Assembly: GCF_013393185.1 (NCBI RefSeq)
Contig: NZ_QJQX01000039.1
Span: 93,126 to 157,125 of the forward strand
DNA: 64,000 bases
Direction of reading: 5' to 3'
Origin: Sphingobium lactosutens
GTDB taxonomy: Bacteria; Pseudomonadota; Alphaproteobacteria; Sphingomonadales; Sphingomonadaceae
A program made the translations under genes and the position numbers. The notes beneath the pieces were generated by a model that saw nothing but the letters and a program-made list of their open reading frames with translations, ran no database searches and was not told where the DNA came from. The number at the start of each line of letters is the position of its first letter. Positions within the stretch are counted from its first letter, which is position 1. Positions 1-9,812 of the stretch are shown here, in pieces.

Positions 1-1
1 C

Positions 2-109
2 CCCCCCAGCATATAGGGCAGGACCGCATGGCAGCACCTTCTCGCCTTCATTGCAGTCGATGATGCGAGTAATGCCGTCCTCGAAATTCAGGGCTATGCG
101 ATACGTCAT
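2..109 (-). CDS. benC: benC-like dioxygenase reductase, 5' fragment at window edge
   Basis: The minus strand opens with GGAGAGGAAC directly before an ATG at 109, followed by codons reading MTYRIALNFEDGITR and IIDCNEGEKVL. This is the characteristic N-terminus of the 2Fe-2S ferredoxin domain of benzoate/anthranilate dioxygenase electron-transfer components (BenC/AntC). About 36 codons are visible before the edge. After EKVL the family normally continues with an Asp-Ala-Ala-Tyr-Arg-like stretch, but here the frame reads PCGPALYAGG, so a frameshift close to the edge is possible. The rest lies outside the window. The divergent neighbour is a LysR stub, the usual partner of ben operons. Family identity is good for so short a piece; intactness is unknown. 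Confidence 0.6.
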   Translation of the reverse strand, partial: MTYRIALNFEDGITRIIDCNEGEKVLPCGPALYAGG

Positions 110-141
110 GGTTCCTCTCCATTCCATCAGGTCAGATATGG

Positions 142-434
142 TAGATATCAATCACCTGATGGAGGCGCGCGAATTTCAGACGGCACTGGGCCTGGTGGCG
201 GCAGAGGACGGTGTGTGCATCGTGCCTGCCGCGATCCACGTGATGGGACGGCGCGACATCGTCTTTCGCGATTTGGCGCAGCGCGCCGTATCGCCCATAA
301 TCATCAGCCATCGCAAGAATGACCCCTCCGCCCATCTCGACACCATGATCCGCGTCATCGCTGGCTTGTATGAAGATTGGGACTGGCCCATGCCCGCCGG
401 AATGATGCGTCGTCGCGGCCTCATCGATTTTTGA
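142..434 (+). pseudogene. LysR-family regulator, C-terminal remnant
   Basis: The reading frame from about 142 to the stop at 434 encodes REFQTALGLVAAEDG, VCIVPAAIHVMGRRD and AVSPIIISHRKND. This matches the last third of the effector-binding domain of BenM/CatM-type LysR regulators (the LGLVAAxxGVxxVP segment and the final helix). The DNA-binding helix-turn-helix and the first effector subdomain are absent: upstream of about 142 the frame runs into the divergent benC-like start at 109 without LysR similarity. Full-length members have about 300 residues and fewer than 100 remain, so this is a 5'-truncated pseudogene. A regulator divergent from a benC-like gene fits a former benzoate-degradation cluster. 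Confidence 0.65.
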
Positions 435-651
435 CAGACGCTTAAACGTAATATCGCATTAACCAAGTTGACGAATTCATTCGGTTTTTCCGGATTGATT
501 TGTCGGACAAGCCATGTCACCCATAATCATCGAATCCCAAATAGGGGTTTGTTGGGTTATATGCTGGGAGCAGGCGCAGGGTCGCTCCGGGTCCGACAAG
601 AGGGGCGAAGCCCCCGGCGGATGCCCGCCTCAGCGAACAGGGAGAGGGTGC

Positions 652-3600
652 ATGAAACATCGATTCGATGTCCGTCATACTATGGTCGCGACCGCGTCCT
701 GGTCGGTGTTAGGGTTGGCGTTGCTTTCAACCGGACATGCCAGCGCGCAAATAACCGGACCGGCCGGCGTCAGCGATGCCGATATCGTCGTCGTCGGATC
801 GCGCGCAAGCCAGCAGTCCGCCAACACGCGCAAGAAGGACGCGAAGACCGCGACGGACTCGATCGTCGCCGACGACATCGGATCCTTCCCCGATCGCAAC
901 GTCAATGAAGCGATTTCGCGCATCCCCGGCGTTGCGCTGGGCCGCAACGAATTTGGCGAGGGTGAATCCGTCGCGGTGCGCGGCAACGGTCCAGACCTGA
1001 CTCGCGTCGAGCTGGACGGCATCGGCGTACAAAGTACGACCGGATTGGCGCTAGGCGCATCAGGCGGACGCAGCGCGGATTTGCGCGAACTGCCCGCGGA
1101 AATCGTCAAGAGCGTGGACGTGGTCAAGGGATCGACCGCCGACATGACCGAAGGGTCGCTGGGCGGGTCGGTACAGATCAAGACCCGTACTGGCCTGGAT
1201 TTCAAGAAGCCCTATTTCTCCTTCCGGGGCGGCGCCGGCCAGAATTCGCTCGGCAAGGACTGGACGCCGGACTTCAACGCGGTGGGCGCGCGTAAGTTCT
1301 TCAACGATCGCCTGGGCGTGATCGTCAGCGGCAGCTATTCGAAACTGCAAAATAACGGCCATGGCTATGAAACCACGACCAGCAACAATCGCGGTTATTC
1401 CCGCCTGTTCGATTTCGACCAGTCACCGGACAAGACTTTCGAATATAATCCCGGTACGATCGGCACGGACGCAGCGGATGTGCTGTTCCCCAACAGTATG
1501 GAAACGCCGCGCACGCTGATTACCAAGTCTGCATCGGCCGAGACGAAAGCGGAATGTTTCGACCTGTTCCCGCACAATCCGGGCGGCACCGCGGCGCAAC
1601 GGTCGCAGCGCATATTGGAGCAGCAGAGCTGCCTCAATCAATGGAACGACTATACGCCATCACTGATCCGTAATTTCATGAATACGCAGACCGACGAACG
1701 TTATGCGCTCGACGCCCGCCTCGACTATCGACTGACCGACAATCTCACCGTCTTCGCGAAGGGCACCATGGCCAATCGCAAGGTGCATGATCAGAATCGC
1801 AGCCGCAATCCCGTCACCCTGTTCGGCCAGAATCTCAACGGCACCTTCGTCGACAGCGCGACGGGTTATCCGCGCACCCGCATTGTGTCACCGACGGCGC
1901 CCGCCGGCTATTATCTGTTCGACGGCCTCAACAATTTCAACAACAACGCCACCTTCGGCAATGTTTTGAACGTGGTGCCCGGCAGCGTCGTCGTCGACGC
2001 GGATCACAATGTCACTCAGATGACGCTGACCAACAATTCGGTAAATATCGACCAGATCGAGAATCTGATCGATACGAAGACCAAATATGGCCAGTTCGGC
2101 GCTGAATATCGTAGCGACCGGCTGGAAATCGATGCCATGGCCGGCATGACCCAGGCCAAGTCCAGTCGCGGCGACATGCGAACGTCACGCAACTATGCCT
2201 ATGGCGATGCGACCATGACGCTCCAGCCCAATGGCTTGTGGGACGTCGCATTGCCGAGCGGCTATGACGAAACCAACCCGTCCAACTTCGTCCAGTTGAA
2301 TGCGCCTAACTGCATCGGCGGCGGCACAGCGCCATCCTGCATTGGCCAGACCGCTGTCGCGGCTGGTCCGAACGGTCCGGCAACGCCGGCCTATACGGTC
2401 GGACAAATGCCGTTGACCACGCCTTCGTTCGGCGTGTCCTATTCGCCGCAAATGGGCGAATCCTCCGAGCGGATCGCGAAACTCGACGTCGCCTACAAGA
2501 CCGACGAATTCCTGCCCTTCATCACGCGGGTGAAGGTGGGCGGCATGTACCGCAAGAACAAGCTCGATCGCTGGGGCGGCGGCGGATATACCGTCAGCAG
2601 TGCGGTCGGCAGCTATGGCCAGCCCGGTTATGTTCCCGCCGTGATCGTGCCGACGGCCAATGTTCGCGGCACGCTGCGCGCCTGCCAGCCGACCGCAGGC
2701 TCGTCCTCGCCGGGCGGCCTGTCCTGCAATTATGGCTTCGTACCCAGCACCAATCCCCTCAATATCCGGTCAGGTGTCGACACGCTGACGCCCGCCGAAC
2801 TGGAGGATCTGTTCCGTCGCACGCTGGAGAATAGCGATTCCCAATATTTTGGCGGCCTGCCCGATCGCGGCAACCTGCCGCCGGCCTGGCAGGGCATCCG
2901 GACCGACCAGCTTTTCGATGCTTTGGGCGCCTCGCAGTTCATGAATTTCGATTGTCTCAAGACCTGCATGGGCAGCGACGGGCAGATATATGATCAGCCG
3001 GTCACGCGGGTGCGCGAGGAGATCAAGAATATCTATGCGATGGCCGATTTCGAGCAGCAGCTCCCCTGGGGGCTGGTGTTCAACGGCAATGTCGGCGTCC
3101 GCGGCGTCTTCGCCAAGGTCAGCGGGTCGGCGCTGCTGACGCTCAGCACGATCCGGACGACGCCGACCTTCAACCCGGCAGACCCAGACAATCCGGGCGG
3201 CATGATCGTCCAGACCTTCAGCCAGAACACGACTCTCAATTCCAGCACCAGCGACTGGCTGCCCAGCTTCAACTTCAACCTGTGGGGCTTCAACGACTCC
3301 GTCGTGCTGCGCCTTTATGGCGGCAAGACGGTAGCGCGTCCGTCGATGGATCGCCTCATCGCCGGCGGAACCTGCACGATCGATCAGCGCACGCTGCTCG
3401 ACACGTCGGGCGACGACATCTTCGGCTGCACGGGTCGCGTCGGCAATCCGGGGTTGAAGCCTTTCACCGCCTGGAGCTACAACGCCTCGCTGGAATGGTA
3501 TCCCAATGCCGATACCCTTTTTTCGGTCGCCTATGGCAAGCTGGACGTGAAGACTGGCAATCCGATCGCGGTGACACGCGTCGACCGCCCCTTTGCGGGC

Positions 3601-4257
3601 AGCGATCAGGTCGATCCAGCCACCGGCCAGCCCTTGTCCGACTATGAATTCAGCTACCCGACCTGGGATAATGGTCCGGGCTACAAGCGGTCGATCTGGG
3701 AATTCTCCGCCAAGACCGCCTTCACCTTCCTGCCCTGGTTCCTGAAATATACCGGCGCCGACGCGAACCTGTCGATCCTGGGATCGTCCGCCACCACGGG
3801 CCAGCAGGATCCGCTGACCGGCGACGTGATGGCGCCGCCCAATGAATCGAAGCGCTATCTCAACGCCTCGCTCTGGTATGACGACGGCAAGCTCAACATG
3901 CGCGTCGCCTATCAAAAGCGCAGTTCGACCTTCAACTGCATCACGCCCTGCGGCGGCAACAATATCGACATCAACTATCCCGGCGAACAATGGACCAATG
4001 TCCGACTGGTCGCGCCCGGCTACAATCCCGGCGTGCCGCGTTTCACCGACGCGACTACCTTCATCGATGCCAAGATTTCTTACAACATCACGCGCAACTT
4101 CCAGATCTACATGGAAGGTCGCAACATGACGCGGGAAGCCGCGACGGCCTCCACCGGCAGCTATGTGCCCTTCGCCGACGGCACGCCGCGCGTCATGCGC
4201 CTGTCCTATGGCGGCCGCCGCATCATGGGCGGCATCCGCATCCAGTTCGGCAATTGA
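652..4257 (+). CDS. TonB-dependent receptor (large, CirA/FecA-like)
   Basis: A 1201-residue outer-membrane transporter. The start at 652 is preferred over upstream codons because GGAGAGGG lies just before it and the encoded N-terminus is a signal peptide (MKHRFDVRH..., hydrophobic core, cleavage near ASAQ). The plug domain follows, with DADIVVVGS and the region from SIVADDIGSFPDRNVNEAI to VELDGIGV (roughly residues 45-180). The C-terminal 22-strand barrel ends in IMGGIRIQFGN with a terminal aromatic-x-N pattern. The SFPDRNVNEAISRIPGV motif marks the sphingomonad/Caulobacter receptor group often placed with oligosaccharide or peptide use. No anti-sigma contact domain is visible. The substrate is not determined. 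It stands alone on the plus strand and converges with the peptidase block. Confidence 0.9.
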   Translation: MKHRFDVRHTMVATASWSVLGLALLSTGHASAQITGPAGVSDADIVVVGSRASQQSANTRKKDAKTATDSIVADDIGSFPDRNVNEAISRIPGVALGRNEFGEGESVAVRGNGPDLTRVELDGIGVQSTTGLALGASGGRSADLRELPAEIVKSVDVVKGSTADMTEGSLGGSVQIKTRTGLDFKKPYFSFRGGAGQNSLGKDWTPDFNAVGARKFFNDRLGVIVSGSYSKLQNNGHGYETTTSNNRGYSRLFDFDQSPDKTFEYNPGTIGTDAADVLFPNSMETPRTLITKSASAETKAECFDLFPHNPGGTAAQRSQRILEQQSCLNQWNDYTPSLIRNFMNTQTDERYALDARLDYRLTDNLTVFAKGTMANRKVHDQNRSRNPVTLFGQNLNGTFVDSATGYPRTRIVSPTAPAGYYLFDGLNNFNNNATFGNVLNVVPGSVVVDADHNVTQMTLTNNSVNIDQIENLIDTKTKYGQFGAEYRSDRLEIDAMAGMTQAKSSRGDMRTSRNYAYGDATMTLQPNGLWDVALPSGYDETNPSNFVQLNAPNCIGGGTAPSCIGQTAVAAGPNGPATPAYTVGQMPLTTPSFGVSYSPQMGESSERIAKLDVAYKTDEFLPFITRVKVGGMYRKNKLDRWGGGGYTVSSAVGSYGQPGYVPAVIVPTANVRGTLRACQPTAGSSSPGGLSCNYGFVPSTNPLNIRSGVDTLTPAELEDLFRRTLENSDSQYFGGLPDRGNLPPAWQGIRTDQLFDALGASQFMNFDCLKTCMGSDGQIYDQPVTRVREEIKNIYAMADFEQQLPWGLVFNGNVGVRGVFAKVSGSALLTLSTIRTTPTFNPADPDNPGGMIVQTFSQNTTLNSSTSDWLPSFNFNLWGFNDSVVLRLYGGKTVARPSMDRLIAGGTCTIDQRTLLDTSGDDIFGCTGRVGNPGLKPFTAWSYNASLEWYPNADTLFSVAYGKLDVKTGNPIAVTRVDRPFAGSDQVDPATGQPLSDYEFSYPTWDNGPGYKRSIWEFSAKTAFTFLPWFLKYTGADANLSILGSSATTGQQDPLTGDVMAPPNESKRYLNASLWYDDGKLNMRVAYQKRSSTFNCITPCGGNNIDINYPGEQWTNVRLVAPGYNPGVPRFTDATTFIDAKISYNITRNFQIYMEGRNMTREAATASTGSYVPFADGTPRVMRLSYGGRRIMGGIRIQFGN

Positions 4258-4331
4258 GGCCCCAGGGGCGCGGGGTCTTACAACTTCGCGCCCTTGCCAT
4301 ACACCAGGAATCCCGTGCGCAGCCGGCCCGG

Positions 4332-5852
4332 CTATCTTTTCCCGAAAGGCCTGTCCCAGGTAGACGCGACATTCCCTATCGATTGTGCCGGAATGGCATC
4401 GAGATAGCAAAGCGCGCGAGAAAAGCTCTCCACTTGCTGATGCGCGAAATCGGCATCCAGCCGATCCAGTCCTCCATCGTCGAGAATCTGGCAGAGATAA
4501 TCAGGGCCGGGGACCAGAGAGATGGACGGGATGCCGGATAAATAGAGCGGCGCGCCCTCGCCCAGAAACATATGGCTGAGCCGCGGCGCGACGGTCAGGC
4601 TGCGCAGCTTCGTCCGGCCGGCGACGGAAGCGCGATAGACCTGCTCCATCACCGGGTTGGTGGTGTAGACGATCTCCCGCTCCAGCCGGCCGGTGGGCAA
4701 GGGATGGCCTCCCCTGTCCTTCCATTCCGTGCAGCCCAGATGTTCGAGCGTCAGGCCCGCCACCGCGCGGGCATGACCGGATTTGCCGTCCCACAGTTCG
4801 GGATGGCTCAGAAGCCAGGCAGATGTGGCCTGCCCATGGCCTTCCACCATTTGCGGAATCTGGAAATGGCCGGTGGCGAAGACGAGGATGATCGAGCGGT
4901 TCCTGACCCGCCGCGCCGCATGCGCCCGCGCGAGCGCAAGCAGACCGGCCGGTCCATTTTCCTCGCAGGCATTGGGACCGTCCGTATGGGTATTGACGAT
5001 GATCGTCTCCTGGGGGTTGCGCCCCTCCAGCACGACATGCAGCGTATCCGTATCGGCATCCTCGATCCCGGCTTCCAACAGCAACGTTGCCGACGCACCG
5101 CGCGCTGCCGCCTGTTTCAGCCTGTCGCGCTCGCCATCTCCGACCCAGAGCGCCGGACAATCGGCATAGGGGGTAGTAAAGGGCAGCACCTGCCCTTGCG
5201 CCAGTTCATCGGACAGCCCTTCGAACAGGCAGATGACCCCGCGCACGCCGGCGGCTCTGGCGCGCGGAAGGAAGATGTTGGTAAGCGGGCCAAGGACCGG
5301 CACGACCTCTCCATTGGCAAGATCGGCGCTGGCATCGGGCAGGGTCGCCTTGCGTTCGAACAGCATCAGGGTGGTGATCGTCTTGAGGTCCAGTCGGCCT
5401 ACGGGGACGATGGCGATCTTGTCACGAGCGGCAGCGAAGTCCCTGGGCGCCTTGTCGAACCAGACCAGCTGTCCCGACACGCCCTGTGGCCCGGTGCTGC
5501 CCGAATAGGGGTAAGGCGCGGCGACCGGGATCGCGGCGCCATCATCGATGCCGATCGCGGTACGGCCCGGCGTCCAGCGGCGGATCCGATGGGTCTGGCG
5601 ATGCACCTCCAGCCCCATGGCCGCCAGTTCGTCGGCGATATAGTCGACAGAGCGGTTATGCGCCGGACTGGCAGTCAGTCGCGGGCCGAAGGCGTTGAGC
5701 CGCTCGACCCAATGCCACAGCGTATCGCGGTCCGGGACCGGCACGGCGTCGATGTCCGGCAAGGCCTTGAGCGGCCGGGAGCGCCAGGCCAGCATCCCGC
5801 CCAGCGCCGCGACGCCCGCCAGGCCGCCGATCAAAGCCTTTCGTCGCGCCAT
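4332..5852 (-). CDS. M28-like exported hydrolase/peptidase
   Basis: A 506-residue protein. The start at 5852 is supported by GAGGGAG upstream; an Arg-rich N-terminus and hydrophobic stretch (RRKALIGGLAGVAALGGMLAW) suggest export or membrane anchoring. The N-terminal half resembles an M28/PA-type lid (VERLNAFGPRLTASPAHN). The C-terminal half has the co-catalytic signature NTHTDGPNACEENG, then FATGHF, LEHLGCTEW and GPDYLCQILDDG. HTD and Glu residues fit some M28 metal ligands, but the usual Asp of the DNASG segment is replaced in ACEENG, so the metal site is atypical. A truncated paralogue lies at 7485. Its start is 7 bases below the stop of the ligase gene, so both are probably cotranscribed. 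Peptide or amide hydrolysis is inferred. Confidence 0.75.
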   Translation of the reverse strand: MARRKALIGGLAGVAALGGMLAWRSRPLKALPDIDAVPVPDRDTLWHWVERLNAFGPRLTASPAHNRSVDYIADELAAMGLEVHRQTHRIRRWTPGRTAIGIDDGAAIPVAAPYPYSGSTGPQGVSGQLVWFDKAPRDFAAARDKIAIVPVGRLDLKTITTLMLFERKATLPDASADLANGEVVPVLGPLTNIFLPRARAAGVRGVICLFEGLSDELAQGQVLPFTTPYADCPALWVGDGERDRLKQAAARGASATLLLEAGIEDADTDTLHVVLEGRNPQETIIVNTHTDGPNACEENGPAGLLALARAHAARRVRNRSIILVFATGHFQIPQMVEGHGQATSAWLLSHPELWDGKSGHARAVAGLTLEHLGCTEWKDRGGHPLPTGRLEREIVYTTNPVMEQVYRASVAGRTKLRSLTVAPRLSHMFLGEGAPLYLSGIPSISLVPGPDYLCQILDDGGLDRLDADFAHQQVESFSRALCYLDAIPAQSIGNVASTWDRPFGKR

Positions 5853-5859
5853 CACTCCC

Positions 5860-7422
5860 TCACGCGACCATGGTCCGGAGTTTCTTCTTGTCGATTTTGC
5901 CAACGCTGGTGCGCGGCAGGGCGTCGATCAGCAGGAGCCGTTCTGGAATGGCATAGCGGCTGAGCCGGCCTGCCGCGACATGCAACTGGAGTTGCGCGCA
6001 GATCTGATCCCGCTGCAGGGGCTGTGCGTCGAGCGCCGCGACGAGGAAGGCAACCGGGCGCTCCCCCCATTTTTCGTCGGGAATAGCGATCACGGCCGCT
6101 TCGGCGACACCCGGCTGGGCGACCAGCAGATCCTCCAGTTCCACCGAGGACACCCATTCGCCGCCGGTCTTGATGACATCCTTCAGCCGATCCACGATGC
6201 GCAGCGCGCCATCCTCATCCACGGCGGCGATATCGCCCGTGTGCAGCCATCCATCGGCCCAGAGTGCATCGCTATCCGCCTGGGTCGCATAGCCCTGCGT
6301 CAGCCAGGGCGCGCGCAGCAGCAATTCGCCGCCATTGGCCGTGTCGATCCGCGCCTGCACCAGGGCGACCGGATAGCCGGCGCGGCAGCGATCCGTCGCA
6401 TCGTCGGACGCGCCGCGCGCCAGTGCGACGACCGGGCCGGTTTCAGACATGCCATAGCCGACCAGGGTGGTGATCCCTGCGGCCTCCGCCTCCTGCGCAA
6501 GTGCCGTGGGCAGCGCCGATCCGCCGATGACGATGGTCCAGGGGGCGAGGCTTTCGCGGTTCGTCGCATTGGCGTCCAGCAGCATGCGCAGGATGGTTGG
6601 CACGCAATGGGAGAAATCGACGCCTTCCCGCAGCTTGAGCGTCAGCAGCGTCGCAGGATCATAGCGACCGGGATAGACCTGCTTCACACCCAGCATCGTC
6701 GCCGCATAGGGCATGCCCCAGGCATGAACATGGAACATGGGCGTCATGGGCATGTAGATATTCGATCGGCGCAGCCCCTGCCCGTCCGGCTGGTTCGCCA
6801 GAGTCGCCGCCAGCGTAATCGTATGCAGGACGAGTTGCCGGTGGGTGAAGAAGACCTGCTTGGGATCGCCCGTCGTGCCGGTGGTGTGAAAAGTGGTGGC
6901 GATCGCATTCTCGTCAAAATCGCCGAAGGTGAAATCCGGACCGGTTGCGGCGATCAGGGCTTCATACCCCTCGGCCTCCTCCGTCGCGTTCATGACGATC
7001 ACGTCACCAATCTGCGGCAGGCCGGGCAGCAAATGATCACAGAGCGGCGCGAAGTCGGAATGGTGCAGAAGGAAAGAGGCGCCCGACTGGCGCAGCGTGA
7101 AATCGATCTGCTCCGGCGACAGGCGGACATTCACCGTCTGAAGCACGGCGCCCATCATCGGAATGGCGAAATAGCATTCCAGATAACGGTGGCTGTCCCA
7201 GTCCATGACCGCAACCGTGTCGCCCGCGCGCACGCCGCGCGCCGCCAGCAGGGTCGCCAGCCGCGTCACCCGCTCCACGAAATCGCGATAGCTCAGGCGC
7301 AGGTCGCCGCTCACGATCTCCGCATCGCTCTGGTCCGCGATATTGGCGAGCAGGTGGCGGATCAGCAGGGGATAGGCATAGGCGTCCGTGCCGGGGGTCG
7401 AGAGTATCTTGGGCGCGTTCAA
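5860..7422 (-). CDS. AMP-dependent acyl-CoA synthetase/ligase
   Basis: A 520-residue member of the ANL superfamily that adenylates a carboxylate with ATP and transfers it to CoA. All landmarks are present: the P-loop-like TTGTTGDPKQVFFTHRQL, GYGMSETGP (A5), DGWLHTGD (A7), DRLKDVIKTGGEWVSS (A8 hinge) and PRTSVGKIDKKKLR with the A10 catalytic lysine. MTPMFHVHAWGMPY is typical of medium/long-chain fatty-acyl-CoA ligases. GGAGG upstream of 7422 supports the start. It lies between two M28-like genes and is followed within 7 bases by the one at 4332. This placement is odd for a fatty-acid enzyme and may mean that an acyl group freed from an acylated peptide is activated; that link is inference. Confidence 0.9.
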   Translation of the reverse strand: MNAPKILSTPGTDAYAYPLLIRHLLANIADQSDAEIVSGDLRLSYRDFVERVTRLATLLAARGVRAGDTVAVMDWDSHRYLECYFAIPMMGAVLQTVNVRLSPEQIDFTLRQSGASFLLHHSDFAPLCDHLLPGLPQIGDVIVMNATEEAEGYEALIAATGPDFTFGDFDENAIATTFHTTGTTGDPKQVFFTHRQLVLHTITLAATLANQPDGQGLRRSNIYMPMTPMFHVHAWGMPYAATMLGVKQVYPGRYDPATLLTLKLREGVDFSHCVPTILRMLLDANATNRESLAPWTIVIGGSALPTALAQEAEAAGITTLVGYGMSETGPVVALARGASDDATDRCRAGYPVALVQARIDTANGGELLLRAPWLTQGYATQADSDALWADGWLHTGDIAAVDEDGALRIVDRLKDVIKTGGEWVSSVELEDLLVAQPGVAEAAVIAIPDEKWGERPVAFLVAALDAQPLQRDQICAQLQLHVAAGRLSRYAIPERLLLIDALPRTSVGKIDKKKLRTMVA

Positions 7423-7484
7423 CGGATCGCCTCCAATGGGTCAGAAAAGGGAATAACGCATGGGCGCATGTTGGGTGCCACGAG

Positions 7485-8270
7485 TCAGGCCGGGCAGTCT
7501 GCGCGGATGGCGGTGTCCGGTCCCGTGACCGGATCGGCGCCCAGGCTCCTGTCGCTGCCCCTGAGCGCCGCGATGGGCAGCGCATCGGCCTGCCGGATCA
7601 GATCCGCGACCATCGCCGTCTGACGCGCGGCGAGATCGGCGTCCAGCTTGTCCATATGACCGTTGGGCGCGATTCCGAGCAGATAGTTGGGACCGGAAAT
7701 GCAGGCGACATGCGGTATGCCGCTATTGTGGAACACCCGGCCGGTCGTATAGCCCGGCCCTTGCTCCACCGCATGGCGCAACAGGTCGTGACGCCTGATC
7801 CCCTCTATCAGCATATCGTTCAGCGGTCCGGCGGTGGCGGGCCAGTTCATATATTCATTATGCCCCGTCGCCGCATAGCCCCTGCCCGGCAGATCGGCCC
7901 ATTCGCTGGCGCCCAGATGCTCGATGGTGAAGGCGGCGGCAGCCCGTTTCATGAGGTCGGGATGGGCGAGCGCCCAGCCCGGCGCCTCGGGCAATTCGCC
8001 GCTCATATGCCCCGGCCATCCCGCGAAGACGAGGGTGCGGCGCAGCCGCTGGCCCGACGGCAGGCTGGCGAAATGACGCGCCAGCTGCAGCATCGCAATG
8101 CAGCCATTCTCCTCGATGAAATTCTGCCCGTCGGTGTGGGTATCCACGATCATGACCTCGCCGCTGGTTCCCGGCAAAATGGCGGTGATCTGGGGTACGT
8201 GACCCTCGATCCAGTCCGATTGGATCATGTCCGCGATGCGCGCGCGCCGCAGGGAAGCACCTGGATATAG
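7485..8270 (-). pseudogene. M28-like hydrolase, N-terminally truncated paralogue
   Basis: This frame encodes DTHTDGQNFIEENGCIAML, TLVFAGWPGHMSGEL, IEHLGASEW and SGPNYLLGIAPNGHMDKLDADL. It is collinear with the C-terminal half of the hydrolase at 4332-5852, including the HTDG and EENG metal-site segments. Recognisable similarity begins near YPGASLRRARIADMI; about 250 residues expected upstream are missing. The frame instead runs towards position 8318 through AT-rich, unrelated sequence beside the end of the amidohydrolase gene. Either a deletion removed the 5' half, leaving a pseudogene, or a short catalytic-only version is made. No convincing ribosome-binding site precedes the first ATG, which favours a pseudogene. 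Confidence 0.6.
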
Positions 8271-8330
8271 TGTGAACGATGGTCTCCAATATATTGTTAT
8301 CATATCAGGTCTTTGCACAAAGGGCGCATG

Positions 8331-9626
8331 TCAATCGCCCACGGCGCGGACAACATCGCCCCCCTTCATCACGAAGGCTATGGATTCGAGCGCACGGATA
8401 TCGGCCAACGGATCGCCCTTCACCGCGACGATATCCGCCGCCTTGCCCGGAATGATCGACCCGATGTCCCGATCAAGACCGACATGGGCCGCCGCCCAGA
8501 CCGTTGCCGCGCGGATCGCGTCGATCGGCGGCAGGCCCGCCTGCACCATCAGCGCGAATTCGCGGGCGTTGTCGCCATGGGCGGACACGCCCGAGTCCGT
8601 ACCGAAAGCCATGTTCACCCCGGCTGCGCGGGCACGGCGCACGGCGTCTATCATCAGTGGACCGACGATGCGTGCCTTGGCGCGGACGGTGGCGGGCATC
8701 CAGGCGGCCGTCTCGGCCTGCCGCGTCACCGTGTCGCCGGCCAGCAGCGTAGGCACCAGATAGCTGCCCTTCGCCTTGAACAGGCGGATGGATTCCGCGT
8801 CGAGATAGGTACCATGCTCGACGGAATCGACCCCCGCCCGCAGCGCGGCATTGACCCCGTCGGTCCCATGCGCATGAGCCGCGACCTTGCGTCCAAGCCG
8901 GTGCGCCGTTTCCACGATGGAAATAAGTTCGGCGTCGCTCATCTGTTGGCCAAGGCCTGCCGCCGTGTCCGACATGACGCCACCGGTCGATGCCGTCTTG
9001 ATGACATCGGCACCCTGCTGCACCGCCTGCCGGACTGCCCGGGCGCAATCGTCGGCGCCCGAACAGAGGGTCGTCGGGCGAAACAGGTCCAATATCTCCT
9101 GCCGATAGCCATGGACATCGCCATGGCCGCCATGCGCCGCGACGATGCCGGCAGCCAGGATGCGCGGCCCGATGACCTTCCTCTGCGCGATCGCGTCACG
9201 CAAAGCGGTGATCGCCTCCGGGTCGGACCCGAGATCGGCGACGGTCGTGAAGCCTGCGCGCACGGTACGGCCCGCATAGACAATACCGTCGAACGCCTGG
9301 GCGGTGGTCGACTTGGTCACAGCCTCAAGCCGGCTGTCGGGACCGGACTGGGAAGTCAGATGGACATGGCTGTCGATGAAGCCGGGCAAGACGAAACTGT
9401 CGCGCAGGTCGATCACCTTGCCGTCGCCCACAAAGCCTTCGCGTATCTCGACGACCTTGCCGCCTTCCACGATGATCGTCCTGTTCGTGTCGACCCGGCC
9501 ACTCGCGGGATCGGCGAGCAGACGCCCGGCCTGAATATAGGTTCTGGTGTCGACCACCCTTTCCTGCGCCATCGCCGGCGACGCCAGCATGCCGGTTGCG
9601 ACCATCATCCGGATAATCGTCTTCAT
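8331..9626 (-). CDS. Exported M38 amidohydrolase / Xaa-dipeptidase-like
   Basis: A 431-residue metal-dependent amidohydrolase. The start at 9626 has GGGAGGA upstream and gives a signal peptide (MKTIIRMMVATGMLASPAMA). Metal-site motifs are complete: IDSHVHLTS (HxH), KTASTGGVMS (candidate bridging Lys), AAHAHGTDG, DSVEHGTYLD and the final GTDSG Asp. This arrangement matches the imidazolonepropionase-like/prolidase subgroup that includes Xaa-Arg/Lys and Xaa-Pro carboxypeptidases. Hydrolysis of a dipeptide or N-acyl amino acid in the periplasm is the likely reaction. It sits on the same strand as other hydrolases of the block, about 185 bases below the deacylase gene. The exact substrate is not readable. 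Confidence 0.85.
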   Translation of the reverse strand: MKTIIRMMVATGMLASPAMAQERVVDTRTYIQAGRLLADPASGRVDTNRTIIVEGGKVVEIREGFVGDGKVIDLRDSFVLPGFIDSHVHLTSQSGPDSRLEAVTKSTTAQAFDGIVYAGRTVRAGFTTVADLGSDPEAITALRDAIAQRKVIGPRILAAGIVAAHGGHGDVHGYRQEILDLFRPTTLCSGADDCARAVRQAVQQGADVIKTASTGGVMSDTAAGLGQQMSDAELISIVETAHRLGRKVAAHAHGTDGVNAALRAGVDSVEHGTYLDAESIRLFKAKGSYLVPTLLAGDTVTRQAETAAWMPATVRAKARIVGPLMIDAVRRARAAGVNMAFGTDSGVSAHGDNAREFALMVQAGLPPIDAIRAATVWAAAHVGLDRDIGSIIPGKAADIVAVKGDPLADIRALESIAFVMKGGDVVRAVGD

Positions 9627-9812
9627 TCCATCCTCCCTCACTTGCCTTCAGCGGGCGACTGTCAGCTACGCCTGATCCGCGATGATCGGCGCCGAATAAT
9701 TGTCACAAAAGCGCGGGCGCCTGGATGTCGTGGCGCAACCAGCCACTCCCGCCCGTGATGAAGGTGCCGGCGAGGGCAGGCATGACGGACCCCCGCCGCA
9801 TGACCGCCCCGC

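Noticed and set aside
2770..4410. Long minus-strand open frame opposite the first TonB receptor
   Set aside because: It is antisense to a well-supported receptor, has no family content and a His/Arg/Ala-biased composition typical of shadow frames in GC-rich DNA.
5695..7623. 642-codon plus-strand frame across the acyl-CoA ligase gene
   Set aside because: The opposite strand has all ligase motifs; this frame has none and no ribosome-binding site.
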